The notes under the pieces were generated by a model. That model was not told where the DNA came from and searched no databases. It saw nothing but the letters and a program-made list of their open reading frames with translations. DNA of 64,000 nucleotides from positions 124,001 to 188,000 of the forward strand of contig JAIBBM010000001.1 of the NCBI GenBank assembly GCA_019694685.1, written 5' to 3'. This document shows, in pieces, positions 26,720 to 35,881 of this stretch (its first letter is position 1; each line of letters opens with the position of its first letter). The translations under genes and the position numbers were made by a program. The stretch is from Leptospirales bacterium. GTDB lineage: Bacteria; Spirochaetota; Leptospiria; Leptospirales; Leptonemataceae.

Positions 26720-27483
26720 TGAATTCTATACCCCGCGCAAATTCTAAAGCCTGTTTCTTCTGCCCTTCGATACGTGAATGATCCATTGAAATTCCGGAGT
26801 GGAACTCTCTGACGAGAGGCAACTCCCTCTGCGGAAATATAGAATTTCTCAATAAAGACCTTCACACCTGCCGCCACACTCGCATATCCAGAAAACGGAT
26901 CACCGGACAGTCGGGCAAAAGGCGATACCACCCAGAAAGGCAGATAGACGGCGGCCTCATAACCGCCGCCCAGGTAGGCCTGGGACTTGACTGTGGACCT
27001 CTGAAATCCCAGGAAATCAGCGCCATTGAGATTGCCCGAACTATAGAACGTACCGACCGCAGGTGCTATGGCCCGGTACTGCCAGATCAATTTCTGCGCG
27101 GCGACTACATCGTGAACCCGGACAACGGTGGGCTCAAAACTCCGCCCGATTTCCAGCCATGGAAAGAGAAAATATTCAAAAGCAAAGCGAGGCCCCGACC
27201 CGCGTGCGCGTACATCCGGCGCAGCCGCGCTTTCCAGGAGCAAGAGCGACTGACGTTCCCCAGAAGCTCGTAAAAAGGTCAGCTGCGAAATCTCGGTCAA
27301 GGCGGGCTGGGTCTGGTGGCGAATTCCCTGACCTGAGTAGGCTCCCTGAACGAACCCCAGTTCCGCATACAATGCACCGGTCCTGCCATATGCATTCTGT
27401 GTTACCAGAGTGCACAGTAGGACCGTTGCTTGCAGTAACCTATTTCCGGCGCTTTGCCGGCTTCCCTGCTTTCTTGTAGTCAA
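26716..27483 (-). CDS. Probable outer-membrane beta-barrel protein
   Basis: About 255 residues if started at the TTG at 27483, giving a positively charged N-region and hydrophobic core (LLQATVLLCTLV) with cleavage near NAYG. The mature part alternates in barrel fashion (GALYAELGFVQGAYSG, YEAAVYLPFWVVSPFARLSG, VAAGVKVFIEKFYISAEGVA). The frame is open upstream to 27666, but that stretch lies on the zinc-finger gene and lacks an export signal, so an upstream start is unlikely. The start is uncertain (ATG at 27525 possible). Confidence 0.55.
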   Translation of the reverse strand: MTTRKQGSRQSAGNRLLQATVLLCTLVTQNAYGRTGALYAELGFVQGAYSGQGIRHQTQPALTEISQLTFLRASGERQSLLLLESAAAPDVRARGSGPRFAFEYFLFPWLEIGRSFEPTVVRVHDVVAAQKLIWQYRAIAPAVGTFYSSGNLNGADFLGFQRSTVKSQAYLGGGYEAAVYLPFWVVSPFARLSGDPFSGYASVAAGVKVFIEKFYISAEGVASRQRVPLRNFNGSFTYRRAEETGFRICAGYRIH

Positions 27484-27751
27484 TATTCTTGCGATGATCT
27501 TCGCAGAGGCGGTACAGTCGACCATTAGCCGGATTGGTTTTGGTAACTTTTTTGCCACAGGCAATGCAAAGTCCCTGATCTCTTCTGCGGCTGTACAGAG
27601 CACGCACCCGTTCAGCGCTGGTTTGTTTGTAACGGCTGATTTGAACGCGCCATCCACCGACGACATAGATCCCCATGCTGCCTTCTGGATCTTTCTTCAT
27701 TTGAGAAATCACCTGCGAGAGACGACGGTGATCAACTTTTTTTGCTTCCAT
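27440..27751 (-). CDS. Small basic zinc-finger protein
   Basis: A 103-residue protein rich in Lys and Arg. C62, C65, C83 and H86 form a C-x2-C-x17-C-x2-H finger (CIACGKK and CEDHRK). The N-terminal half carries GSMGIYVVGGWRVQISRYK, and the tail is very basic (KKAGKPAKRRK). Nucleic-acid binding is likely. It lies 12 bases downstream of the PBP1A gene and overlaps the barrel gene's start region. I recognise no named family. Confidence 0.65.
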   Translation of the reverse strand: MEAKKVDHRRLSQVISQMKKDPEGSMGIYVVGGWRVQISRYKQTSAERVRALYSRRRDQGLCIACGKKVTKTNPANGRLYRLCEDHRKNIDYKKAGKPAKRRK

Positions 27752-27763
27752 GTTTGTGGTCCT

Positions 27764-30334
27764 TTATTCGAAATCCGACTGACGGCTCAGTTCATCCTTA
27801 CGATCGGTGCGGTTACCGCCTGCATCGTGCAGGTCGCATATCCCTTCTGGTCTACGAACAGACGCAAACAATTCGGTCACGGACGGGCACTTCGGTCCGG
27901 AAATTTTTCCAGACTCTTTGCAAATACGAATTCGCTCCGCAGATGGAGAGAACGCATAGCTGCCATTAGGCGAAAACCCTGACCGTGAAACGATTCGTCC
28001 GAACAAAGGGCCAGCCAGGCGCGCACCCATTCCACCTTGCATCGAGTAGGTTGGATTATCATATCCAACCCATGCGGATGCAGACAAACCAGGAATCGCG
28101 CCGACAAACCATGCATCTCTGTATTCGTTCGTCGTTCCAGTTTTTCCCATGAGCAACCCGGAGAATACACCAGTGTTTGCGAATGCAGCGGAATCCCGCA
28201 ACATACTCGACATCACTTCAGCTACATCTCCAGGAAGAACACGAGACATTAATGGTAGATGTGTACCAAACTCGTCCTGCGATCCATCATTTTCATAAAG
28301 TATTTTTCCTGATGTGTCTTTGATTCTCAGTATCAAGTAGGGCCTGTGAATCGTTCCGTTATCCGCGAACGCCGCGAAGGCGACCGCCATTTCAAGAGGA
28401 GACATCTCCAGAGAACCAATCGCAATCGTTTCATCCATACGAAATCGTCTGTCAAAGGTACTGTCGTCTGGAAAAAAGAATTTTCGAAACTGTCCGGACA
28501 AACGGGGCAATCCCACCTGACGGCCCACGAGTATAGCGGGGACGTTACGCGATTGAGCCAGTGCTTCACGTGCGGAAATCTTTCCTTTGTACTCACCAGT
28601 GATGTTTTCGGGAAGCCAGAATTCGCGCGGCCCCTGCCCTCCGTGAAAGACAAACACAGGAGAATCGTCGAGACGACTGGCGGCCGTGATTTCGCCTGTT
28701 TCAATGCCGGCGGAATAGATGATTGGCTTGATCGCGCTTCCTGTCTGACGACGCATGGAAACGGCTCGATTGATCTGATTGTCGCGGCGAAAGCTTCGCC
28801 CACCCTGCATATAGAGAACTGCACCTGTGCGCGGATCGATTCCCACGCTTGCGCCCTGTAAAACGGTCTCCGAAGTATGCTCTGACTGGCTGGAGGAAGG
28901 CATGCCGAGCATCACCGCACCCAGTCCCATATGAAAGTATTCGTCAACAATCGCTCGCTTAAGAGCATCCTCAGAGGAGCCTGGATTCCCTTTGCGAACA
29001 GGGGGAAAATTCCCCTGAGCACTCGCCAAGAATTCGGCGGTGGATGTGTTTGCTGAGTTCTGCAAATCCGCGTCTATGGTAGTTTCGATTTGCAGACCGG
29101 CCCCAAATTCTTGTTCCACACCGAATAGTTCCCCAATCTTGTTTCGCACGTGCTCTGATACATATGGAGCGATGTCCTCCCGATTTCCAAATACTGTTTC
29201 AGACGGACTGCGAGTGGTGTTGGAAAGCATGGCCGCTTTTTGCGACTCATACTGCTCCTGAGTGATTTCTGCCGCACCCGAAAATCCTTCTGATTTCATG
29301 CGTGCGAAGACAGCGTCCATTTTCCGTTCAATTCGATCTGGATATCGCAGAGGCGAATACATCTCGGGTGCAGAAGGAAGACAGCTGAGCGCAAGCATCT
29401 GCGCGAAATTCAAGTCCGCGATTCCTTTCAAGAAATAAAAACGAGCGGCGTTGTCCGCACCAACGGCACCGTGTCCCAGGTACACTTGATTCACGTATGC
29501 AGTAAAAATGTCCTCTTTGGACATGTGGCCTTCTATGTAGTAGGCGAGAGATGTTTCGCGCACTTTGCGTAGCAGAGTTTTCTGTCGCGCATTCAAAAGA
29601 ATTCGCGCTAGCTGTTGCGTTAGAGTAGAGCCTCCTTGAGAATACCCCATAGAAGTAACGTTACGCGCAAATGCTCGAACAACGGAAGGCCAATGCACGC
29701 CGCCGTGCGAATAGAAATGCTCATCTTCTACAAAGAGAAGTATGTCGCGAAAAGATCCCGGGATTTCAGAATACTTAAGATTGCCCGTCTTTCGCGAAAA
29801 CAATTCCCCTACGAGCCGGCCTTTGCGATCAAGAATTCTGTTTTCGCGAATGGTAGTAAGGCCGGACAGGTATGTGTCTCCGCCTTCGGGGAGAAAGACG
29901 GAAGGAACAATCTGCAGCGCAAGGAACATCACGATCGGAATCAATCCCAGAAACGCCCCGCCGAGGATCAATGTCCGCCCGCTTAGTTCGGGAAGAGACC
30001 ATGTGCTGAATCTTCGCGATGCACCCGTTGATTTAGAACCGCGCGTCCAGAAAAGAGGACCGTCTAGAATCCCGCGGGTTTTGATTTTCTTCTTTGTGGT
30101 TGGCGGTTCTGGATAGACGACGTCCTGCGCTGGTCTGGGCGCACTTGCGTTCCCCTGTCTGTCTAGCAAACCTCTCCGATTGTCAAAATAGTTTACGTTT
30201 CCACATACAGGGCATGCCGCCCTGTGAACCTTGTATACTTTTACCTGAATCGTAACGCGGTATCTGTTCTGGCAGGCAGGGCAGACATGTACGAATTTTT
30301 TCAGTTCACTGGATTCTGAGGAGGCGGGCTGCAT
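27764..30334 (-). CDS. Class A penicillin-binding protein (PBP1A-type) with N-terminal zinc ribbon
   Basis: Bifunctional peptidoglycan synthase of 856 residues. One membrane segment (121-145). GT51: EDEHFYSHGG with E203, GGSTLTQQLAR. Transpeptidase: SAIK (S533, K536), SRN (595-597), KTGT (731-734). The unusual part is the cytoplasmic N-terminus: CPAC (C18, C21) and CPVC (C41, C44), a zinc-ribbon pattern, then a Pro/Lys-rich linker. The extracytoplasmic C-terminus has further cysteines (KICKES, PKCPSV, GICDLH). The start lies within the end of the amidohydrolase gene (29-bp overlap). Confidence 0.93.
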   Translation of the reverse strand: MQPASSESSELKKFVHVCPACQNRYRVTIQVKVYKVHRAACPVCGNVNYFDNRRGLLDRQGNASAPRPAQDVVYPEPPTTKKKIKTRGILDGPLFWTRGSKSTGASRRFSTWSLPELSGRTLILGGAFLGLIPIVMFLALQIVPSVFLPEGGDTYLSGLTTIRENRILDRKGRLVGELFSRKTGNLKYSEIPGSFRDILLFVEDEHFYSHGGVHWPSVVRAFARNVTSMGYSQGGSTLTQQLARILLNARQKTLLRKVRETSLAYYIEGHMSKEDIFTAYVNQVYLGHGAVGADNAARFYFLKGIADLNFAQMLALSCLPSAPEMYSPLRYPDRIERKMDAVFARMKSEGFSGAAEITQEQYESQKAAMLSNTTRSPSETVFGNREDIAPYVSEHVRNKIGELFGVEQEFGAGLQIETTIDADLQNSANTSTAEFLASAQGNFPPVRKGNPGSSEDALKRAIVDEYFHMGLGAVMLGMPSSSQSEHTSETVLQGASVGIDPRTGAVLYMQGGRSFRRDNQINRAVSMRRQTGSAIKPIIYSAGIETGEITAASRLDDSPVFVFHGGQGPREFWLPENITGEYKGKISAREALAQSRNVPAILVGRQVGLPRLSGQFRKFFFPDDSTFDRRFRMDETIAIGSLEMSPLEMAVAFAAFADNGTIHRPYLILRIKDTSGKILYENDGSQDEFGTHLPLMSRVLPGDVAEVMSSMLRDSAAFANTGVFSGLLMGKTGTTNEYRDAWFVGAIPGLSASAWVGYDNPTYSMQGGMGARLAGPLFGRIVSRSGFSPNGSYAFSPSAERIRICKESGKISGPKCPSVTELFASVRRPEGICDLHDAGGNRTDRKDELSRQSDFE

Positions 30335-31466
30335 TGCTATAGTAGATCTTTCGAAGCACGTCCGGGGGCAATTTTACACCGTAGATCTTCCAAACTCCTT
30401 TTCGGTTGGTTCCGGCAGGAAAGTAATCGAAATACTCGTCGTCTGTTTCGAGAAAACGCCAGTAAATCTTCAACTTTTCTGGATCAGGAAGACCATCTGT
30501 CCCGTACAAAATGCGATTCTGGTTCTTGATCAGAAACTCTCTAGCGGCCCTGGGTTGACGCCCGAGCTCATCAATTCTCTGCGCGATGTCCACGTAGACA
30601 TTCGGATGGCGATCCAGCAAATCTTGCGCTCGCGACAGATCGTGCGCGAATTCTCCAAAGTGAAGTGCCACAAAAGTGACATCCTTTCGTCTGGTGAACA
30701 GTCTATCTCTCTGCTGCATCACGTCATCGAATGAGGGCAGCCCGGGCTTGTGAAAAGACCATTCTGGTCTTCGGCCAAGTTCTTCGAAACGTTCATTGTG
30801 CTCGTCCACGGGCAGAAAGAAAACAGGTGGATCCGCAGTATGAACTGCGACGAGCAGATGATACTTCGCGCAGACGTCCCAGACCGGGTCGAGCCTTGGA
30901 TCATCCAGCGTCACCAGTTTACCTTCGTATTTCTGCATGAGCCCGAAATTTTTCCATAGCTTCACGCCGCGGCCACCCATCTTCGCAATCTGTTCGAGAT
31001 CAGACGCCATCTTCTGTGCAAAATCGGGACCTTCGCTCATTCTCTTCCAATTGAATCCGACGAAATGAAAGATCCTTTTGGATGGTTGTTTTTCTACAAG
31101 TTTCTGATAGGAGTGGGGCGTGGATGTAAACAGAGACAGGTTCACAAACACAGATGTGTGAGTTTGATCCATACGAGTGAGAATGTCCTCTGGAGGATCA
31201 CTTGTCGGGCTGGTAAAAAGATGTCCGTGAAACTCGACAGTCGGGATGAAAGGGTGAGAGAGAATCGTCTGACGAGTCTTGAGCATCGGATCCGGACGAA
31301 ACTGAGAAAGGAAAATGTCTTCCGCAATGGTGGGACCGCCTGTGGAAGCGGCTCCAAACCAGGACAGAACATGCAACCGAATGGTTTGACGAATGTCGGG
31401 AAACGCCCACAGAGCGAGCCCCAGGTAACTCAGTCCAAACAACCCGAGCAGAATGCGGCGTTTCAT
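30306..31466 (-). CDS. Amidohydrolase (TIM-barrel, amidohydrolase_2 type), membrane-anchored or exported
   Basis: A 386-residue metal-dependent hydrolase-like protein. An N-terminal hydrophobic segment ([18 protein letters not shown]) should anchor or export it. Metal-site motifs: [24 protein letters not shown] and [10 protein letters not shown]. Substrate unknown. It overlaps the PC4-like gene upstream (ATGA) and the PBP1A gene downstream, placing it in a tight minus-strand operon. Confidence 0.8.
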   Translation of the reverse strand: MKRRILLGLFGLSYLGLALWAFPDIRQTIRLHVLSWFGAASTGGPTIAEDIFLSQFRPDPMLKTRQTILSHPFIPTVEFHGHLFTSPTSDPPEDILTRMDQTHTSVFVNLSLFTSTPHSYQKLVEKQPSKRIFHFVGFNWKRMSEGPDFAQKMASDLEQIAKMGGRGVKLWKNFGLMQKYEGKLVTLDDPRLDPVWDVCAKYHLLVAVHTADPPVFFLPVDEHNERFEELGRRPEWSFHKPGLPSFDDVMQQRDRLFTRRKDVTFVALHFGEFAHDLSRAQDLLDRHPNVYVDIAQRIDELGRQPRAAREFLIKNQNRILYGTDGLPDPEKLKIYWRFLETDDEYFDYFPAGTNRKGVWKIYGVKLPPDVLRKIYYSNAARLLRIQ

Positions 31467-31678
31467 TGTAGTTCCGCACGTGCAGCGTTTATGGCCGACA
31501 AAAACTCATCGAACTGATCCGGCCGAATCGCAACACCCTTCTGGGTGGGCTTGAATTCACCGGAAGTTTTATCCGTATACCAGACCCGCACGTTTAGATA
31601 CTTCTTTCCCTGGTATTCGGATACTTCCACCCGAATGATCTCTCCGGCGCCTTTTTCAATATCTTTCAAGATTGCCAT
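31463..31678 (-). CDS. PC4/Sub1-like transcriptional coactivator-family protein
   Basis: A 71-residue protein matching the PC4 single-strand DNA-binding fold: [42 protein letters not shown]. In bacteria these small proteins bind single-stranded DNA. I chose the ATG at 31678, which has GGTGG five bases upstream, over the GTG three codons earlier. First gene of the minus-strand run leading to PBP1A; divergent from rpmB. Confidence 0.85.
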   Translation of the reverse strand: MAILKDIEKGAGEIIRVEVSEYQGKKYLNVRVWYTDKTSGEFKPTQKGVAIRPDQFDEFLSAINAARAELQ

Positions 31679-31731
31679 GATTACCACCCTTTTGAATTGA
31701 CCGATCGTCCTTCCAGCGAAATCCTGGCCAA

Positions 31732-32025
31732 ATGGCGCGCAGATGTCAATTGTCCGGTAAACAATCTGGTTTTGGAGCTCAGGTTTCCCACTCCCACAGA
31801 GTCACGAAACGCAAATTCCAGATCAACCTGGTAGAGCGCCGCGTCTTCCTCGAAGACGAAAATCGCTGGGTGCGCCTGCGTATTTCCGCAAGAATGCTCC
31901 GCACTCTGAACAAGAAAGGCCCGAAGGCCATCATTTCAAAGTATAAAATGGATCCGTCCGTTTTGAAAGCTGCCAAAGCACTTTCAGCCAAGCCAGCGCC
32001 CCAGGCAAAAGGTTCAGCAGCCTGA
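31732..32025 (+). CDS. rpmB: 50S ribosomal protein L28
   Basis: A 97-residue L28: [28 protein letters not shown] matches the N-terminal signature, followed by VSHS and [12 protein letters not shown]. It has a slightly extended Lys/Ala tail. It stands alone, not beside rpmG. Convergent with the Rrf2 gene. Confidence 0.93.
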   Translation: MARRCQLSGKQSGFGAQVSHSHRVTKRKFQINLVERRVFLEDENRWVRLRISARMLRTLNKKGPKAIISKYKMDPSVLKAAKALSAKPAPQAKGSAA

Positions 32026-32032
32026 TCTAAGA

Positions 32033-32461
32033 TCAGGCGCCTTTCTGACCGCTTCTTTCCCTGATTTCGTCCACTAAATGAGCCAGCCTGGTCTGGTCTA
32101 GATGTGCATGGGCTGCCTCTGTAGCTCCCCCAAATACTGTTTCCAGCGATGATCGAATGTTGGCGCCCGCCGGGCATTCTTTGTTTGGAGTACTGCGGGG
32201 AAAGTGAAACAGATTCTCTCCGAGAGCACAGTGCACCTGCCTCAACGAGATTTCTCCCGTGGACCTGGCCAGGAGGTATCCACCCTGACTGCCCCGAGTG
32301 GTCCGAATGAGACCAGCCTGCTTGAGGTTCGAGAGTATGCGTCGAATATGGACAGCGTTTGTATTTACGCTCGAAGCAATCAGCTCAGAGGAAACGGGTT
32401 TGTCCGTGCAAAGACCCAGAACGGTCAGGATATGAATAGCAACAGCAAAACGCGACGACAT
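32033..32461 (-). CDS. Rrf2-family transcriptional regulator
   Basis: A 142-residue winged-helix regulator. The start SSRFAVAIHILTVL, NAVHIRRILSNLKQAGLI and RGSQGGYLLAR are diagnostic. Its cysteines are C18, C78 and C96; the three closely spaced cysteines of IscR/NsrR iron-sulfur sensors are absent. It is therefore more like the non-cluster YwnA type. Target not apparent; it may autoregulate. Confidence 0.88.
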   Translation of the reverse strand: MSSRFAVAIHILTVLGLCTDKPVSSELIASSVNTNAVHIRRILSNLKQAGLIRTTRGSQGGYLLARSTGEISLRQVHCALGENLFHFPRSTPNKECPAGANIRSSLETVFGGATEAAHAHLDQTRLAHLVDEIRERSGQKGA

Positions 32462-32500
32462 TTGTCAAAGGTTTGGAAGCGACACTCGCACTCAAAGCAA

Positions 32501-32532
32501 AAAAAAGCCGGGAGGAAATTCCCGGCTTTTTT
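32501..32532 (-). terminator. Rho-independent terminator of the lipase-like gene
   Basis: Stem AAAAAAGCCGGGA/TCCCGGCTTTTTT with loop GGAAAT, 22 bases after the end of the secreted hydrolase gene. A-rich and T-rich flanks let it work in both directions, but only the minus-strand gene reads into it. Confidence 0.85.
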
Positions 32533-32553
32533 CTCGATCTCTTTGAATTAGAA

Positions 32554-33402
32554 TCAGCGGCGATTGTAGTCGTACTTGGCTTTGCCGTGCGATTCGCTGC
32601 TTCCGCCCTGCCATACAGTGTAGTATGGAGTCCAGCGGTCGTAGTTGTAGTAGCAAGTGCTCAGCCACAGGAATCCGCACTTGTAGGATTCAGTCATACG
32701 AGCAGATCCTCTAGTGCAGGAAGTTCCAACTGCAGTTACGCGGTTTACGCTGCAAAGGCTGTGGTTAGCCAGAACGCCATCGTCATAACCTGGAAGCAGT
32801 GGGCTCGTAGCATACAGGTAATCTGTGCCTTCGCCAGAAGTAGTGTAGTAAGTGCGGCCGTTAGAAGTGTTGTGGTTGAATCCGTTACGCGCTCCGCTTG
32901 TGCTCACAGACTGGTCGAGTTGACCGCCCAGAGTGTCGAATCCAAGCCAGGAAAGGTAAGAAGTGGAGAAGTCAGCCAGTTCAGAACCGCCCGCTGCGGA
33001 TGCAAGAAGCTGGATTCTGGTTACGCTGATTCCAGATGGATTGTTGAGTGCGAAGTAAGCTGCTGCAACCAGTCCACCAGTAGAGTGAGTGTAAATCTCG
33101 CAGCTGTTTCCGTTTGCGCAGAAGATGCGAATCGCATCGTTGAGCTGCTTTTGTGCACCACAGTTATTCCAGCTGTATGCACCACCGCTCTGAGTTCCGT
33201 CAAAGCCTACGTAACGAACATTGGTCAGACCAGTTACGGCTCCACCCCAGTAGTTGTTGTAGTCAGTAGTTCCGCTTGCAGTAGAAGTAAGAGCCTGGCA
33301 GTGGTTTGATCCAGAGCGGCCATGAACGAACAATTTGTAAGAAGCAGCTGAAAGGTCTCCAGCAAGCAATCCTACGAACGCTAACAAAGCTATTTTACGC
33401 AT
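32554..33402 (-). CDS. Secreted alpha/beta-hydrolase (lipase/esterase-like)
   Basis: A 282-residue exported protein, signal MRKIALLAFVGLLAGDLSA. KLFVHGRSGS resembles the oxyanion-hole HG motif, and YTHSTGG (S107) is a nucleophile elbow with Thr in the first position instead of Gly. Cysteines are numerous (C35, C81, C95, C101 and more in the C-terminal part), suggesting disulfides. GYDDGVLANHSL could supply the acidic residue and His. Strong Shine-Dalgarno AGGGGGA before the ATG, and a good terminator downstream: a stand-alone, probably well expressed secreted protein. Confidence 0.75.
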   Translation of the reverse strand: MRKIALLAFVGLLAGDLSAASYKLFVHGRSGSNHCQALTSTASGTTDYNNYWGGAVTGLTNVRYVGFDGTQSGGAYSWNNCGAQKQLNDAIRIFCANGNSCEIYTHSTGGLVAAAYFALNNPSGISVTRIQLLASAAGGSELADFSTSYLSWLGFDTLGGQLDQSVSTSGARNGFNHNTSNGRTYYTTSGEGTDYLYATSPLLPGYDDGVLANHSLCSVNRVTAVGTSCTRGSARMTESYKCGFLWLSTCYYNYDRWTPYYTVWQGGSSESHGKAKYDYNRR

Positions 33403-33500
33403 GTTATCCCCCTAGCGTAGTAGTAGTTTATGGTGCACCGTGCCATAGATTCGTGTACGTGCAACTCATTTTTGAACCTATCGGCAAAAAAACGGTACGT

Positions 33501-34112
33501 CTACTTAATTCGTTTATGAGCTTGAAAAACGGCCAGTTTCTCTTCCTCGAGAATCTCAATATCCATTTCATCAAACAGCTTCACCATCACCATCATTCCG
33601 CGCATGAGTGTGGTTGTACTGGTGTATTTGCCCGCTTCTATGTCCTTCTCCAGTCTCACTTCACTCAAGCGGTTCTTGATCATTATGTGGAATACTCCGT
33701 TTTCGACTGAATAGGAGACTTCAATAGGGCTGTGGTCACTGTATTTTACAGCGTTCTCCATTGCTTCCGTTGTAGCGATACTGATGTCCATCAATGTCTC
33801 GTCCGCAGTGCCTTGCGATCTTAGAAATGCCTCCATACAAGATCGCACCATCTGAATGGGAGATTGCTTTAATTCCCCGGATACTTTGTAGCGCACCGAC
33901 GTTTGGAATTCTATAGGAGATGCAAGTATGTACTCGTGATCAAAGCCCGGATGATGTTTGAATTTCCCGGCACTGACCAGGTTGTCCAGAACCGCTGGAA
34001 CGGACGGATCCTCTACGCCGGTTTCAAAATGAACCCATGCCGCAAAATCCCTCGGTGTCCCCTGGCAGCCACGGCGGCCAAGATCCATCAATGTTATCTC
34101 GGTGCTCGCCAC
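33501..34112 (-). CDS. RsbW-like histidine-kinase-fold ATPase (anti-sigma/serine kinase type)
   Basis: A 203-residue protein whose second half is a GHKL ATPase of the RsbW/SpoIIAB type: IATTEAMENAVKYSD (N box) and LMRGMMVMVKLFDEMDIE. Such proteins bind sigma factors or phosphorylate anti-anti-sigma partners. The first ~60 residues are an unassigned domain. No STAS or PP2C gene is adjacent. GTG start; ATG at 34088 is an alternative. The 98-base gap downstream, towards the lipase-like gene, holds its leader and promoter region only. Confidence 0.75.
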   Translation of the reverse strand: MASTEITLMDLGRRGCQGTPRDFAAWVHFETGVEDPSVPAVLDNLVSAGKFKHHPGFDHEYILASPIEFQTSVRYKVSGELKQSPIQMVRSCMEAFLRSQGTADETLMDISIATTEAMENAVKYSDHSPIEVSYSVENGVFHIMIKNRLSEVRLEKDIEAGKYTSTTTLMRGMMVMVKLFDEMDIEILEEEKLAVFQAHKRIK

Positions 34113-34185
34113 TTCGCCTGAATAGAGGATTTATAGAATCTTGTCCAGGATTGCAAGTAATAAAGATCGTTCTTGACAGCGCGTC

Positions 34186-34932
34186 ATGCTTTGCGCAGCA
34201 GATACTGTGGGCCTGGTTAAAATATCGATCTTCCAGAAGTCCATTCACGAACCACTCGGACCTTCTACATTCAAGAAACTGACCGGGCTGAAATCAGATT
34301 TCCTGGTTTTGCCCGAATACCTTTTCGCAGACGCATCCGTGAAAGACCATGCCAGCGGCATTGAGAAAAGCAAACAAGCCCTGGACTGGCTCCTCAAGCT
34401 GAGCGATTCCTACAAAGGAATCATCATTGGTGGCAGCGTCATTATAGAAGAAGACGGAAAACTCTACAACGCAACGCCCATCGTCTCAGATTCAAAAATT
34501 GTAGATTTCTATAGAAAGCGCAATCTTACACAAAATGAAACTAAACATCTCACGGCCGGGACAGAAGCAGGCGTCTTTATTCTGGGAGGGTTTCGCTTTG
34601 GCGTGCTGATATGTGCGGACGTACTTGAACCAAAGCTCATTGACGAACTGGCGGAAATGGGTGTGAAACTGGTTTTCGCCGTCATGAATTCTCCCTATCG
34701 CGAAGAAACCGTGGAAGAAAAGAAAGCACGCGATGAGAAGCTGTTTTGTGCACCTGCGGCTAAACATGGACTGGTGATTGCGAAATGTTGCGGGGTTGGA
34801 ACAACGTTTGGTCGTAAAATTCAAGGACGTTCGCTTGTCGTGACTCCGACAGGCATTAGCTGGAGAGTGTCGCTGGGAGAAGAAGACAGCGAACTGCTAA
34901 AAACAATTCTGGTTCAAGCTCCTTCCGTATAA
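34186..34932 (+). CDS. Carbon-nitrogen hydrolase (nitrilase superfamily)
   Basis: A 248-residue protein with the full Glu-Lys-Cys triad: E44 in LPEYLFAD, K111 in FYRKRNL and C143 in LICADVLEP. The rest follows the family (SLVVTPTG near the end). Substrate unknown; predicted amidase or nitrilase-type. Its 3' end overlaps the convergent DNA polymerase III gene by 19 bases. Confidence 0.85.
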   Translation: MLCAADTVGLVKISIFQKSIHEPLGPSTFKKLTGLKSDFLVLPEYLFADASVKDHASGIEKSKQALDWLLKLSDSYKGIIIGGSVIIEEDGKLYNATPIVSDSKIVDFYRKRNLTQNETKHLTAGTEAGVFILGGFRFGVLICADVLEPKLIDELAEMGVKLVFAVMNSPYREETVEEKKARDEKLFCAPAAKHGLVIAKCCGVGTTFGRKIQGRSLVVTPTGISWRVSLGEEDSELLKTILVQAPSV

Positions 34933-35843
34933 CAGGCCATTCGGTGAAACATGCGCGAAATCGCGTATGATTGAAACCCGGGCATTTCCGATCTAAGATC
35001 TCCCTGAAAATCAAGAAGCGCCGTCAATCTACGCAAATTTCCGGATACGTCTGCATTGAGGTGTCGAAGCCAGACCAGGACCAGCAAACTCCACAGACGC
35101 ATACTCTCAATGGGTGCCCCGAGCATTTTCTCCGCACCTCCACGATCCAGATCGATCATCCATTTTTCCAACTCAAGAAGACCTGGCCGCGAAGACGTAT
35201 CTGCGACTCGGCTCTTCAGTGATCGATATAATTCAGACTGAAAGAACTCAAGGTTCTCAAGACTGCCAGCGAGCAAATCCAGCAAATCGGGCGAATCGAC
35301 ACCGGATACTTCTGTCAAAGAAACTCTGTCCAACAATTGAAAAGGCACCAGAAGTCCGCGGCTGAGAATCGTAGGTTTGAGCTCACTTACGTCGCGCACT
35401 AGAAATATGAAACGAGTATGCTCCGGAGGTTCTTCCAGAGTCTTGAGCAACGACGTTTCCGCTTCGTCTTGAATTAGACTGGCATCCGGAAATAACACAA
35501 AGCGAAAGGGCGCTTCGTGAGGACGATACGGCAAACGCGTGGAAATCAACCAGCGAATCGTGAAATCCTCTGGCTTTCGCCTGTCCCCTATCTTGATGCG
35601 ATCTTCTGGAAAACGAATATAGTCTGGATGTTCACCCTTGAGCATGCGACGACAGGGCCCGCATTGACCACACGCGGATCCGGTATCGCAGAAATGACTC
35701 TGCACGAAGATCTCTGCGGCCGAATGCTTTCCGGTCCCGGCCGGGCCACTCAAAATGAGCAAAGGCGGCGGGGTTTTTTGAAGATAGGCCTCCAGAATCG
35801 ATCTGGCTCGAGGCTGGCCTTTCAAGTCTGACAGGTGATGCAT
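34914..35843 (-). CDS. holB: DNA polymerase III delta' subunit-like clamp-loader protein
   Basis: A 309-residue AAA+ clamp-loader subunit. Walker A GPAGTGKHS, zinc-type cysteines in CDTGSACGQCGPCRR, TLEEPPEHTRFIF and an SRG segment (related to the SRC arginine finger motif). The C-terminal collar part is variable, as usual. Delta' normally has a degenerate Walker A; here GKHS keeps the lysine. Preceded by a hairpin in its leader. Confidence 0.85.
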   Translation of the reverse strand: MHHLSDLKGQPRARSILEAYLQKTPPPLLILSGPAGTGKHSAAEIFVQSHFCDTGSACGQCGPCRRMLKGEHPDYIRFPEDRIKIGDRRKPEDFTIRWLISTRLPYRPHEAPFRFVLFPDASLIQDEAETSLLKTLEEPPEHTRFIFLVRDVSELKPTILSRGLLVPFQLLDRVSLTEVSGVDSPDLLDLLAGSLENLEFFQSELYRSLKSRVADTSSRPGLLELEKWMIDLDRGGAEKMLGAPIESMRLWSLLVLVWLRHLNADVSGNLRRLTALLDFQGDLRSEMPGFQSYAISRMFHRMACYTEGA

Positions 35844-35859
35844 ATGAGTTTAAAAACGA

Positions 35860-35881
35860 AACCCGGCGCGAACGCCGGGTT
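35860..35881. promoter_or_regulatory. Hairpin in the holB leader
   Basis: Perfect 9-bp stem AACCCGGCG/CGCCGGGTT with a CGAA tetraloop. On the minus strand it is followed by TCGTTTTTA, then the holB start 17 bases beyond the stem. No gene ends here on either strand, so it may be an attenuator-like element. Confidence 0.5.

Noticed and set aside
32473-33309. A 278-codon plus-strand frame opposite the lipase-like gene
   Set aside because: Its translation is a low-complexity Ser/Ala/Val mixture, and it runs through the terminator and antisense to a gene with signal peptide, good ribosome-binding site and hydrolase motifs.
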